Part shown: positions 20,736 through 31,883 of the stretch, piece by piece
How positions within the stretch are numbered: the stretch's first letter is position 1
How the letters are laid out: each line of letters begins with the position of its first letter
Assembly: GCF_030272615.1 (NCBI RefSeq)
Contig: NC_081405.1
Coordinates: forward strand, 647,534,920 to 647,598,919
DNA: 64,000 nucleotides
Direction of reading: 5' to 3'
Source: Cryptomeria japonica
Lineage: Eukaryota > Streptophyta > Pinopsida > Cupressales > Cupressaceae
The notes under the pieces: generated by a model
What the model saw: the letters and a program-made list of their open reading frames with translations, nothing else
Database searches by the model: none
What the model was told of the DNA's origin: nothing
Program-made: the position numbers and the translations under genes

Positions 20736-23700
20736 CTAAATGGTCTCAATAAATAGGATATATTATGGAATCTCATTTGAGTCCAAAAAGCGGATATTAT
20801 CCTTGTTTAGGAAACCAAAATGAGTAAGGAGAAAGTGGAGAATTTAAAATTCTTTAAAAATGGAGGGGTCTGTGGTAGCAGCTCGAATGGGGCATCTGGT
20901 GGGGTGGCTATTTTCTGGAACAAGAAAACTATTTTAGGAGAAATGATCGATGAAGATGGTAACATTATATCCATGAAAGTTAAAAGCATCTATGATGGAA
21001 AGGAATGTGTGGTTACAAACATCTATGCCCCTAATTCCAAATCTGCTAGGAGTAAATTTTGGGATAAAATTGAGGCAAAAAGAAGATCTTTTCCTAAGAA
21101 AAGATGGGTTGTGATGGGAGATTTCAATACTCCTCTGCAAGGTATTGATAAATCTGGAGGAACTCAACCTCAACTAGACAGCAGTTCTGATTTGATGGAC
21201 TTCATCAATGTCAATGCTCTTATTGATAGGGATCTTAATGGAGCTTCCTACACTTGGTCTAACCGTAGGGATGGTGAATACCTCATTCAGGTAAGACTTG
21301 ATAGATCCCTTGTTACTAATGATTGGATTGTTTCTCATAGATGATCCTTGTCTACCATAAATAGAATTAGTTTGGATCATTATCCCATTACCTTTGCTGC
21401 TGAGACCATTAAGAGTAATCAGAGTTTCCCTTTCTAGTTTGAGAAAGTGTGGATCTCTCACCCCTCTCTTGATAAATCTATTGCCAACTGGTGGAATATT
21501 GATGTGAATGGAACTGCCATGTATAAAGTTGCTAAAAAACTTAGAAACATCAAAGTCAACATTAAGATATGGAACAAGAAGGGCTTTGGTTATATTTTTG
21601 ACTCAAAGAAAAAGCTGAAGGAGGAATTAGAATAGATCCAAAACTCTATATAGAAAGATGGCTATAAAAAGTATCCCAAAGCTATGGAAGATGATGTTTT
21701 AGTCAAACTTCACAACATCATTCATAGGGAGGAAATCTATTGGAGGCAGAGATCTCGGGCGACTTGGTTGGAGGTCGGGGATAGAAACACTAATTTTTTC
21801 CACATGACTTCTTTGAAACATAAAGCTGCGAATAGAATTTCCAGATTAATTACTGAGGACAAAATTCTTCTTAATCAGGATGAAATTAGGGATGAAGTTG
21901 TTAGTTTCATCTCTTAGCTCCTCATTGGGAACAAGGATATTGATTATACCCAACAACAATATTTGGTTGATATCATCCTCAAGATCATTAATCCTAATCA
22001 GAATAAGGCCCTTTCTGCTATCCCCTCTATTGGGGAAATTTAAAAAGTTGTCTTGTATTTTAAAGGGGATAAAGCTTCAGGTCCTGATGGCTTCCCTATG
22101 TTTTTCTTCCAGGAATTCTAGCATATTGTGGGAGAAGACACGATCAATGCAATAAAATAATTTTTTGGTTCTAGAAGAATCCTTAAGGAATTCAACTCTA
22201 CTTTTATTGCCTTAATTCCTAAGGTGGTTGGGGTGGATTCAATGGGAAAATTTAGGCCAATAAGTCTATGTAACTCTATCTATAAGATCATATCTAAAGT
22301 TTTGACTACTAGAATTTTGGTTGTCATACCCTTCATCATCTCTAAGGAAAGAAAAGGTTTTGTTCCTAGCAGGAAGATTTTGGACTCTATCATTCTTGTG
22401 CATGAGAATATTCACTCCCTCAATGCTGCTAATAAAGAAGGATTTTTGATAAAGTTGGATCTAGCGAAAGCTTATGATAGAGTGGATTGACAAGTTCTTT
22501 TCAGAATCATGGAAGCTTTTGGATTTGATGAGAAGATAATTAAAATTATTAGAGAACTGATCTCCACTCCTATGTTTTCAATTCTCATTAATGGATCTCC
22601 TACTAAATGCTTTAAATCATCAAGGGGGCTCAGACAAGGAGATCCCATATCTCCTATTCTTTTCACCATCTTGGCAGAGAGCATGAGCAGATTGATCCAA
22701 AAATTGAAAGTGAATAAAATCATCAAAGGCCTTCAACCTTCCTCTGCTAATGTCTTTTGTTCTCACCAATAGTTTGTTGATGATACTATCCTAATGGGAT
22801 ATTCATTTGTTGGGGAGGCTGTTGCATTTAAAAGTGCTCTTAATTATTATTCTTTGGCTACTGGCCAGCAAGTCAATTGGGACAAATCAACTATATATTT
22901 CATGAACACTCTGATCATAAGACAATAGAGAATTGCTAAAATTATTGGTTGCAAGGTGGAAATGCTCCCATCCACCTACCTAGGTCTCCCCTTAGGTTTA
23001 TTTCCCCCAAACTCCTTCTGGAATATGCTTATTGACAAGCTCAACAAAAAACTTGCTGGATGGAAAGGATCCATTTTATCTTAGGTTGGGAAGTTTCAGC
23101 TTCTTCAAGATACTCTCTAGAATCTCCCCGTTTATGCTATCAGTCTATTTGGTATCCCAGCTAAATTTGCTGAAGCATTAGAAAGAATCTAGAAGAGATT
23201 TCTATGGTTAGGGGTTGAAGAAAAAAAGAGAATGTCCTTGGTTTCTTGGGACAAAGTATGTAAACCAAAGAGAAAAGGAGGGCTTGGGATTAAAGCTTTA
23301 AAAACTTTTAATAAAGCTCTCCTTGCTAAACAAATATGGAGAGCTAATGACATCAAGAAAGATTGGAACTAGATCTGGTTTGACAAATATATTTAGAATC
23401 AGCCTCTCCAGGAATTCCTCAACTCTGAAGACATCCTTGTTGGGTCCTTCATTTGGAATAGTATTATCAAATCCATAAAAGTGGCCAAAGATGGAGATAG
23501 ATGGGTCCTTGGAAAAGGTGACAAAATAAGGTTTTGGGGGGATCCTTGGATGAACAATGAACCTCTCTTTGATCAAGGCAATAGTCAATTTATTGAGGAA
23601 TGTAAAAGGAGGTTTGGACCTATGGTGTGTGACTACTGGAAGGAGAACAAATGGGTTAGCCTTGATGTTATTTATGCTGGATTTTCCCTACTCTAGCAGG

Positions 23701-24889
23701 AGCTGTTGTCTTTTTCTATTAACAAAGACTATGATGATGTTTTTCTCTAGAAGAGTAATCCTAGAGGGGACTTTAGGGTTGCTTCAACCTACAAAAACAC
23801 TTTTACTCAGACGAGTAACCCCATTTGGGGTAAAGTTTGGAACATAATTATTATCCCTAAAGTCAATATGTTCCTTTGGCTTGCTACTCACAATAGGATC
23901 CTACAACCAATTTGGTCTGAAGAGGTTTCATGTTCCCTAACAAGTGCGAGCTCTACCAGAAAGAGGAAGAATCAATTGATCATCTATTTTTCCACTGCTC
24001 CTTTACCTGGGAAATTTGGAGTAAGTTTTGGGTGAAATGGAAAGTTGATTGGGTCATGCATAAGAGTCTCAAGGAAATTATCTAGCAATGGACATTCCCC
24101 ACCAATTGTCCTCTTATCAAGAACCTTTGGTCCCTGATCCTCCCCATGACTTGCTAGGGAATATGGAAAGAGAGAAATAACTAAATATTTAGGGAAGCTA
24201 AGTGCACTTCTCAGGTGGTCTTTGAAAAAATTTGCAGGGCTATAAAAGAAAACATAAATATTCCTCACAGGAACAATAAACAATGGCTTTTTACTGATAT
24301 GAATGAAATTGAAAAAGGCATCCTCACTAAATGGAACTTAATACACAAAGTTTGTAGATCTGACAATAAGAATAGGAGAGATAATATTGTTTGGCAATTT
24401 CCTAATCATGAATGGATAAAGGTGAATTTCGATGGGGCGGCTAAAGGCAACCCTGGGAAGTATGGCGGTGGAGGAGTCATTAGAAATGCTCAAGGTGTCT
24501 ACATTGTTGCTATTGCTTGTCCTTTTGGGGTCCAAAATAATCATGTGGCTGAAGCTCTGGCCATGCTAAAAATCCTCCAGCTTGCTTAGGGATTCAAATT
24601 TTAAAAATATTGGCTAGAAGGGGACTCCCTAAATATCATCCAAGCCCTTAAAGGTACTAGTTTTGTTTCTTAGAATATTACTAACTTAGTTGGAAGTACT
24701 AAAAATTTATTAAATGAGTATATTAGTATTATCATAACTCACACTCTAAGAGAAGACAATAAGGTTGCAGACCTTTTAGCTAATGAATGGGTCAATTTAG
24801 AGGTGGAGGTTCAATATATCGGAGAGACCCATTGTAAAAGGGATGTTAGAGAGCAATTATTATTTGATCGCATCAATGGGTCAAGTTAA
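20736..24889 (+). pseudogene. LINE ORF2: endonuclease, reverse transcriptase, zf-RVT, RNase H
   Basis: This is the main part of LINE ORF2, continuing MKVISWNIRGLN from 8112 (about 1,390 codons in total). The endonuclease runs to about 21500 with GGVAIFW, VTNIYAPN, WVVMGDFNTPL and GASYTWSN. RT shows KASGPDGFPMFFFQ near 22075, FRPISLCNSIYKIISK near 22250, KLDLAKAYDRVD near 22455, GLRQGDPISPILF near 22630 and the catalytic FVDD near 22772. A zf-RVT-like region lies at about 23850-24010 (IDHLFFHCSFTWEIW). RNase H is at about 24400-24880 (VNFDGAAKGNPG, GGGGVIRNAQG, EALAMLKIL). The stop is at 24887-24889. Many TAG or TAA stops and some frameshifts make it non-functional. It would cut DNA and prime reverse transcription at the target. 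Confidence 0.9.
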
Positions 24890-25160
24890 AATTATGATTA
24901 TCTTCTGGGGTCAAAATTTCAAAGACAAAGTTTTGGGGTAGATGAACTATTAGTTAATGATTGCTTTTAGGCATTGGTTCTATGATCAAATGTGTGATGG
25001 GGATTATAATAATAAATGTTGGTTTTGTGCAGCCATTAACATTATCTTTAAAACTACGGAAGGGACTCTGCTATGTTATTCCAGAATTATACACAAAAAC
25101 TTGTGGTTAAACCTACAGATTGTGAGATACACCTTTAGGTACTTCTACTTACTATTCAAA
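24890..25160 (+). other. LINE spacer between ORF2 and ORF3
   Basis: About 270 bases with no convincing domain. A short open stretch (MIAFRHWFYDQMCDG) begins at 24957 but does not align with anything else here. It may be the leader of ORF3. Confidence 0.5.
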
Positions 25161-26776
25161 ATGGGAGGTAACTTAAATAGGAATGAGCCCCCTAGCTGTG
25201 AAAACTAGAAGAGTGAACGAAAAGAATGGAGGAGGCTTCATAGATATGGTTTCACTGACTATATGGAAAAGTTGCATGGTAGCGGAAATTTGGTGTCACG
25301 TGGATTTGGTAGGGGATGGAACAATAATAGAGTCACATTGTTCAGGGAGACATGGAGAATTGATGAGGATCTGGTTCCAGAGGTCATGGGTCTTCAGAAG
25401 GAGGGCACTAAATTCTATAGAGACAGGAAGTATGCGGTAGAAGCATTTAAAAAATTCCCAAAATCAGAGGATTAGAAGGCCAAGCTTGTCAAGAAAGACA
25501 ACATCTCCTACTACCTTCCCCAACAGGTAAAGTCTTTTTGGCAGAAAGTTTTAAGGGTTTTGATGGAGTTTCTCACGGGTTGATGGTAGATTTACTAAAA
25601 TCTATAACTATCATTTTGCAATTCTTAATCACTTCCACCATGGGGTTAAAATTTCCCTGCCCTTTTACTTAGCATCTTCTCTAAATGAGAGTTTGGCTAA
25701 TCACGCTAAAAAGCCTAATTCTTACCCCATAGCCCATCAGGGGCTTATCTTGCTTATTTATGAATACTCGAAGGAAAAATCTAGGGCCAACAAGGATGAT
25801 CACTTGGTTACTAATGCACATGTTTCTAAGAGCTATAAAGATTCCAAGTTAGATGAGGATCATTCTAATGCCCCTACCCATAAAAAATAGAGAGCTACTA
25901 TAGATAATGTGGAAATGGAGGTGCATTGTGATTTGGAGGAGGAAAAGGGGAAGGATATTGAGACAAAAATGGAGAGTGAGAAGGATGAGAATGTTAGAGA
26001 AGAGGAAGAAGGGAAAAAAGATGTTAATTCTAAAAATTCTTATTCTAACCCTATGGGCTCGGATAGCAGGAATGTCGCTCTAAACTCTATGGAGGAAGAC
26101 AACCCTAATTCTGTGGGCACTAAACGGGGTAGGGATTCGGCAAATACTATTTTGAATACTGCCTGTAATTGCACTCTAGAATCCTTCAAACTTCCAAAAA
26201 TGGGTTGTCAACAACATTACTAGAATTCAGAGCAAACAAAGGGACCTAGAAAATAAGATACACAATTTGATTAAGAAAACAAATTCGGGGAAAAAGAATG
26301 AGGAGATGGAAACCAGTGAAGCTGAGGAGGAAACTGAAATGGAGGACTGGTTGGAAAAAGACCTGATAAAAGGGGATTTGAAATATTTGGAGGATGTTAT
26401 TAGAATTGTAAAAGAATAGGCTGAGGAGGATCTAGGTAACATCATCACTCAGGTTGCTCGAACTAAGAAGACTTTGAAAAGATTCATGAACCACAGTGTT
26501 GAGGTATTAAGAGTTTCATCACATAATATGAATGCCTTGGTGGATCACTTAGAGAGGAAAAATCAGGATAAGAACTTGGTAATCATTGAAGATGTGTCGA
26601 CCTCCAGCTCCACTCATCAAATCTCCAGGAGAAGGACTAGGCAGAACACCACTGAGATGGAGACCAAAATGAAAGACATCCAGCTAAAAAAGGAGAGAAA
26701 TGATTTGAGAGAAGCTGTTAAGGCTATGATTCTTTTGGTTCAGAATGCTGAGGAGTCTATAAAACATTTAATTTGA
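25161..26776 (+). pseudogene. LINE ORF3: extra 3' ORF of unknown function with coiled-coil C-terminus
   Basis: A third reading frame lies between LINE RNase H and the A tail, in the same sense. From an ATG at 25161 (MGGNLNRNEPPSCEN) it runs through stops and two frameshifts (near 25560 and near 26200) to TGA after EESIKHLI at about 26776, roughly 540 codons. The N-terminal half has GRGWNNNRVTLFRETW and a hydrophobic segment near 25585-25770 (FTKIYNYHFAILNHF, KISLPFYLASSLNESL, LILLIYEYSK). The middle is Glu/Lys-rich, and the C-terminal third (26225-26776) is heptad-like (RDLENKIHNLIKK, ERNDLREAVKAM). I do not recognise it. Plant L1 elements normally have two ORFs, so this could be a transduced host or retroelement segment or a lineage-specific ORF. 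Confidence 0.6.
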
Positions 26777-26955
26777 TATGTAAAGCTGGGTTTTGGATGC
26801 CAATTTCTTGTTGGCTCCTTGTTGTCTTTTGGTCCTAGCTGTTGGTTTTTGTACTGGTTTTTTGTAGCTGTTTTGTCTTGTTTCTTTCTTGCTCATCTCT
26901 CATATTGTAAGCAGGTTTCAGGTCCCTTAAAACCTATTTTTTCTTAATAAAAAAA
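26777..26955 (+). other. LINE 3' UTR and A-rich tail
   Basis: A T-rich 3' UTR ends cttaataaaaaaaaa; AATAAA at about 26946-26951 may act as a polyadenylation signal. The short A tail abuts the target duplication aattc and the interrupted copia RT. Confidence 0.75.
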
Positions 26956-26960
26956 AATTC

Positions 26961-29137
26961 CCTCAGATACTTACTTTGACAAATAAAAATGTCATTATTA
27001 GTTTGAGTAATATGCAAATCTAAGAAAAATCTCATCTCACTAATCATCAACATTTAAAATTCATTCTTCATATTATTAGAGAATTCCATGCACAATTTAT
27101 CTTCTCCTCAAAAAATGATATCATCAAAAAATACTTCAATTATCAAAATATCATCATCAATGATCTTATAATATAAATTACTATCAGCACTGCCTTTAGT
27201 AAAACCAAGCTTCAAAAGATATTTATCCAACCTTGTATACCAAGCTCTAGGAGTTTGTTTCAATCAATATAAACCTTTCTTGAATCTGCAAACCATATCT
27301 TTATCATCTGTCAGTGGAAATCCATTAGGTTGTTCAATGTATACTTTTTCTTCAAGTTCACCATTCAAGAATACACATTTAACATCTATTTGATAAACCT
27401 TATAGTTCTTATAAGCTGCATAGGCCAGAAATAGTTTAACAACTTCACTTTTATCTACATGTGCAAATGTCTCACCATAATCAATTCCTTCCATTTGAGA
27501 ATATCTTTTACAAGCCAATCTAGCCTTGTTTCTTACAACTTGACCATCCTCATTCAATTTATTCCTAAAAACACATTTAGTTTCAATAACATTCTTATTT
27601 TTAGGCTGGGGAACTAAAGTCCAAGTCTCATTCTTCTCTATCTAATCTAATTCATTGTCCATAGCCTTTAACCAATGTTTATCTTTACAAGCTTCAATAA
27701 AAGATGTTAGTTCAATTTGAGAAATAAGACATGCCTCTCCATTTGCTATTCTTCTTCTTTTCATAACTCCCTTGTTCCTATCTCCAATGATTTGATCTTC
27801 AGAATTATTTAATCTTACATACCTTGGTTTCTTCTGAACTTCAGGTTCATTGCTATAATCATCGGTCACAGTTGAATTTTATGATTGTGTCGGTGTAACT
27901 ATCTTAGTTTAATGTACTCGTTGAGGCATTGTCGGTTCAATTGTGATCATTTCCACTCCCCATTCCCTATCATATGATATAGATTAATTTTTGTATTGCT
28001 CATCCACTTTCACATTAGTGCTCTCCACAAATTTTTGTAGTCATTTGTTATAACATCTATATGATTTCCTTTGAATTGAATAACCAAAAAATATCCCTTC
28101 ATCACATCTAGGATCAAACTTCCCAATTGAATCATCTCTTTTGATATAGCATTTACTTCCAAAAATTCTAAAATATTTAATAGTAGGTTTGTGACTAAAT
28201 CATAATTCATAAGGGGTCTTACCAGTTCCACCTTTGATGTGAAATATGTTAAATGTGTAGACTATTGTACTCACTACTTCTCTCTAGTATATGTGAGGCA
28301 ATTTGGCTTCCATCAGCATAGATCTTGTTGCATCCAAAATGTTTTTGTTCTTAATTTCCACTACTCTATTCTGCTGAGGAGTTAGACATACAGATAATTG
28401 TCTCCTAATTCCATTTGTCTCACAATAACTATTAAATTCAAGAGAAGTGAACTCACCACCTTGATCTTATCTTAGACATTTGATTTTCAATCCAGCTTTT
28501 ATTTCAACCTTTTTCTTTAAAGATCTTCAATTTCTCAAAGGCTTCAAACTTCTCCCTTAGAAAAGTCACCCACATCATTCTAGAATAGTCATCAATAATC
28601 AGCATGAAATACCTATCACCTTTAAATATTCTAGTCCTTGATGGACCACATAAGTCAATGTGAAACAAATCAAATACATCATTAGATTTATCATGCACCC
28701 TCTTAAAATAAGTTCTACCTTTATTTCTCAATTGACATTCCTTACATACTGAATTATGAGGTTTCATAATCTTAAATATATCTCTAATTGGATTAGTTGA
28801 AATGATCTTACCAATACAATCAAAATGAACATGAAACAACCTCTTATGCCATAACCAACTCTCACCAATATGAGCAATCAAACATGTCTTATTACCAGTG
28901 TTCAAGTGAAATATATTACCTCTAGTCTGAGTACCAGTTGCAATCTCCAAACCAGTTTTGTTAATGATAATGCATTTTCTATGTTTAAACTGAAGTTGGA
29001 AACCCTTGTCCACTAGTTGACCAACACTCAAAAGATTATGCTTTACCTTCTACATAGTAGACATTATCATTATTATCCTTTCCATGAAGAGAAATAATAC
29101 CTCTACCTTTGATCATACATGCTTTGTCATCTCTCTA
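26961..29137 (-). pseudogene. Copia-1 pol: GAG-pre-integrase, integrase and RT N-terminal part
   Basis: Read on the minus strand from 29137, the order is KGRGIISLHGKDN, KHNLLSVGQLVDKGF (GAG-pre-integrase), then the HHCC finger (WHKRLFHVHFD ... CKECQ), the integrase core with HIDLCGPSRTR and MLIIDDYSRMMWVTF, and its C-terminal part (YELWFSHKP, CDEGIFFGYS). The linker to RT includes KKPRYVRLNNSEDQ and FIEACKDKHWLKAMDNELD. RT has YGETFAHVDK, YQIDVKCVFLNGELEEKVY and, near 27115-27135, VFFDDIIF, the catalytic box with FFDD in place of YVDD. Stops are frequent. The frame is cut at 26961 by the LINE and at 29138 by the LTR of E. Confidence 0.9.
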
Positions 29138-30127
29138 TGTGTGAAAAGTGGACTAAGGATCTGTATCTGCAATACAAAACACTTCAATTAAGTCATTACA
29201 TGTATAGTTAGATAGATATAAGCATGAATATGAAAACCATAACAAAACAACCCATTGCCTTCTAAAAGATGTGAGTATAAGATTTCTCTTAGATTTGTAT
29301 AAGCAATACTAGTGACTAGACTACACCAAGACAAAGGATTTAATCTATATGAGCATGATATTAAGCTAAATGAATTAAAGATTTAATCTAACAAGATTTA
29401 AGTAATAAATGAGCTAAATGATCTAAATATGTAATATATCAATGAACCTAGAGCAAAAACAGTATAATAACAATATATTCTCCAGGATTTTTTAAATGAC
29501 AGATGAAAGCCTGAATTTATAGAAAATTCAAAAAGAAACCAAACGCTGAGATCAGATGATGATGAGTGGTCAAGATCTTCCAAGAGGAAGCACAATCTAG
29601 GTGAATTGATGTGATTGGATGCTTTTCTTAGTTTTTTTTAAAGGAAATTGAACTAAAATTAAGATAAAATGAGGAAAAACTGATTTATTCTCTATTTCAT
29701 TCAATTTTAATATTTAATTGTTTTAATTGCTTTCTTTGAGATTATCTATCAATTTTTAATTTGTTTTTCAAGATTATCTCCAATTGATTTCTTTTCTCAA
29801 TTTTTAATTCTTTCTTGGTCAATTTATTCCTTTTTTTATTTATTTCCATTTTTTGAAGATTTATGGCAAATTGATTTATTTAATTAAATATGCTAGGAAA
29901 TTTAATTAAAATAAATAAGATAATTGTTTAAAATGATTTACTTGGAATGACCAATTAATTAAATAAATATTTAATTAATATTGAGTGGTTAATTTGCCAT
30001 GTGACGTTGATGATTTAAGAAATTAATTGTTTGCTCAAGATTGATTTAATTGCCTTTGGTTAGGACCTTGGTGATGTTGTCGAGATTAGGGGCTCATGGT
30101 TTAGATGGCCATTTTTAGGATATTACA
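29138..30127 (-). repeat. Element E 3' LTR
   Basis: This 990-bp repeat starts TGTGTGAAAAGTGG and ends GGATATTACA on the plus strand. It aligns along its full length with the solo LTR at 51639-52628. The junction with a PPT on its right fixes the minus orientation. Its left edge interrupts copia-1 in the codons for VRFRDDK. It is AT-rich, with repeated ttaatt motifs near 29880-29980. Confidence 0.88.
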
Positions 30128-30141
30128 TTTTCCCCTCTTTG
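30128..30141 (-). other. Element E polypurine tract
   Basis: The minus strand reads CAAAGAGGGGAAAA just before the LTR start TGTAATATCC. This supports calling 29138-30127 an LTR rather than an unrelated insertion. Confidence 0.8.
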
Positions 30142-31883
30142 AATTAATGTGCGAGCAGCGCGTTCGTTCAAAGAGTAGTTGATGTTTAGGAGATACAAGT
30201 TATGAACTTGATTGATCACGAATTAGATGAAAAGCGAGGTGTTTAGCTTGATTCAAAGTGACAAAGTTGAATGAAGTCTGATTAAAGCGATACCATTCCT
30301 GAACTTGTTTGAACTTAGGAATGATAGAAAACAAAGATACCAAACTTGAACTTGATTGATCAAGAATTGCATCTTACTGATCTAGAATTTGATTGATCTA
30401 GACACAGCGAGTGATGATAAAAATTGATCTTGAACTTGATTGATCAAGACATGATGAAGATAAACTATTCAACTTGATCAAGAAATGATGAAACTAAACA
30501 TCTTCTTAGATTTTGTGTGATCAAAGAAACTATTTAAACCCTTGATTGAGTTTAAACAAATAATCATCTTGATGAAAAGCGATGAAACAAATTAACATCA
30601 AGAGACTGATTCAGGTAAAAGATAAATATCAGTTTGATTTGAAGCGATGAAACTGATATGCCCCTAGCGATTGATTCAATTCAGATGGTTGAGAAATCTC
30701 AACTTGATATAAAGCGATGAAGATGAGCTGACCCTTAGCAATAAGGATTTGATTGATTTTATTTAGTTGAAAAAGATGTTTTGCTCGACTTTCGATGAAG
30801 ATTTGAAAATTTTCTCGACATTTGAAGATGTAAAGTCGTAAGGTCACAAGTATGCCCCCTCGAGAGCGAAATCGAAAGATAGCGAGGGTACATGATGATA
30901 GGCATTTTTTAGTGATGATAAGTTGTTTTGAGCACAAATTGGTTCAAAGGAATTTTTGAAAATTTTGCATTGATTGATAAGAAATTGAGCGCAAAGTTCA
31001 TATGTAGAAATTAAATTGAGATTCAACATTGATTAACGAGAAATTGAGTGCAATTAGAAGAGAGAATGAGCAGTTGATGAAAATAGCGCTAAGTGGTCCA
31101 AATTTTGATGAAATTGACTAGAAAAATGATCTTGAATTTCGATTTCGATCTTGAAAATGGACTTAGGACAACCGATTTAGCTAAGGGTACAATTTTCATG
31201 TCCATAAGAGCAAGTTGAAAAATTAGGGTTTTTGGCTATATATGGGGAAAAAGTATCATTTTCAATTCATTTGAACCCTCCAAAGTTTGAAAATTCAAAA
31301 AGCCTTCTGTGAGAAAAATGGTGGTCCCTGCTTATCAGCATCGAATTGAGCGCCAGAGACATCATAACCGACCTTGAAATTACGAGCCAACGGTAAGTGA
31401 TCTATCTTAAGCCTCTTTATGTTTCCATAAAATTTTTGTGTTCATTTTTCAAGTTTTTTGCATGTGTGGGGTCGGGTTTTATGTTTTATCATGCGAGACA
31501 AGATCCTATCTCATATGAGTAACTACTAAATTGTCTTTTGTCATTTGAACCCATTAGATTTGTCATTCAGTCCCTACCCTTGTGTCGTATGGCATTTTGT
31601 CATGCTAGGTCTTATAATTTGTCATTTGGGAATGTTTTGTCGTACAAGAGCCATTCCTGACTCGTACAAGATGCTGCCCTTCTGTGTTTTGTCGTTTGGG
31701 AAAGAGTGAGCATTTTTGAAGGTCTAAACTTGAAAATTTGATTTTGCACTTGACTTTGTTGGATTTGCGTGATGTTTTATTTCTCATCTCGGCTTATTTG
31801 GAATGTTTTCTGATGTTTGTTGTTGGGTTTCTTTGCAAGCTTGATTACCTCTTGTGCTCTTCAAATGTGTATATCCTCCCACC
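30142..31883 (-). repeat. Element E 3' internal region with degenerate short repeats
   Basis: No reading frame is credible here. From about 30190 to 31100 the motifs cttgattgatcaagaa and aagcgatgaa recur many times with variation, like a decayed array. From about 31470 to 31700 tcgtacaag and ttgtcatttg motifs recur, resembling those in the leader at 46080-47760. The end may be the upstream region of the plus-strand mobile-domain ORF. Confidence 0.55.

Larger units (their letters stand above)
6612..26955 (+). mobile_element. L1-type LINE, 5'-truncated, with a third ORF; interrupted by NA2
   Basis: This non-LTR retrotransposon has ORF1 (DUF4283 plus knuckle), ORF2 (endonuclease, RT, RNase H) and an extra ORF3, then a 3' UTR ending in an A-rich tail (26946-26955). 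The duplicated target is about 5 bp (aattc at 6607-6611 and 26956-26960, ambiguous with the A tail). The frame is already open at the first base with no ATG, so the copy is probably 5'-truncated. Without NA2 and its duplicated target the LINE is about 7.75 kb. It sits antisense in the RT region of copia-1. Confidence 0.85.
4972..29137 (-). mobile_element. Copia-1: Ty1/copia retrotransposon, split by a LINE and cut by element E
   Basis: The 3' LTR (4972-5827) is followed on the minus strand, read backwards, by RNase H and the RT C-terminus (5829-6611), then a LINE insertion (6612-26955), then RT, integrase and the GAG-pre-integrase domain (26961-29137). Integrase precedes RT in the 5'-3' sense, which is the Ty1/copia order. 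At 29138 the frame is cut by the 3' LTR of element E. Protease and gag are not found in the window for this copy. The two halves join cleanly when compared with copia-A around 49450-49480, with aattc duplicated at the LINE edges. Confidence 0.85.

Noticed and set aside
8142-20740. Host gene with introns spanning the LINE and NA2
   Set aside because: All coding blocks match retroelement proteins, and the gaps are full elements with target duplications.
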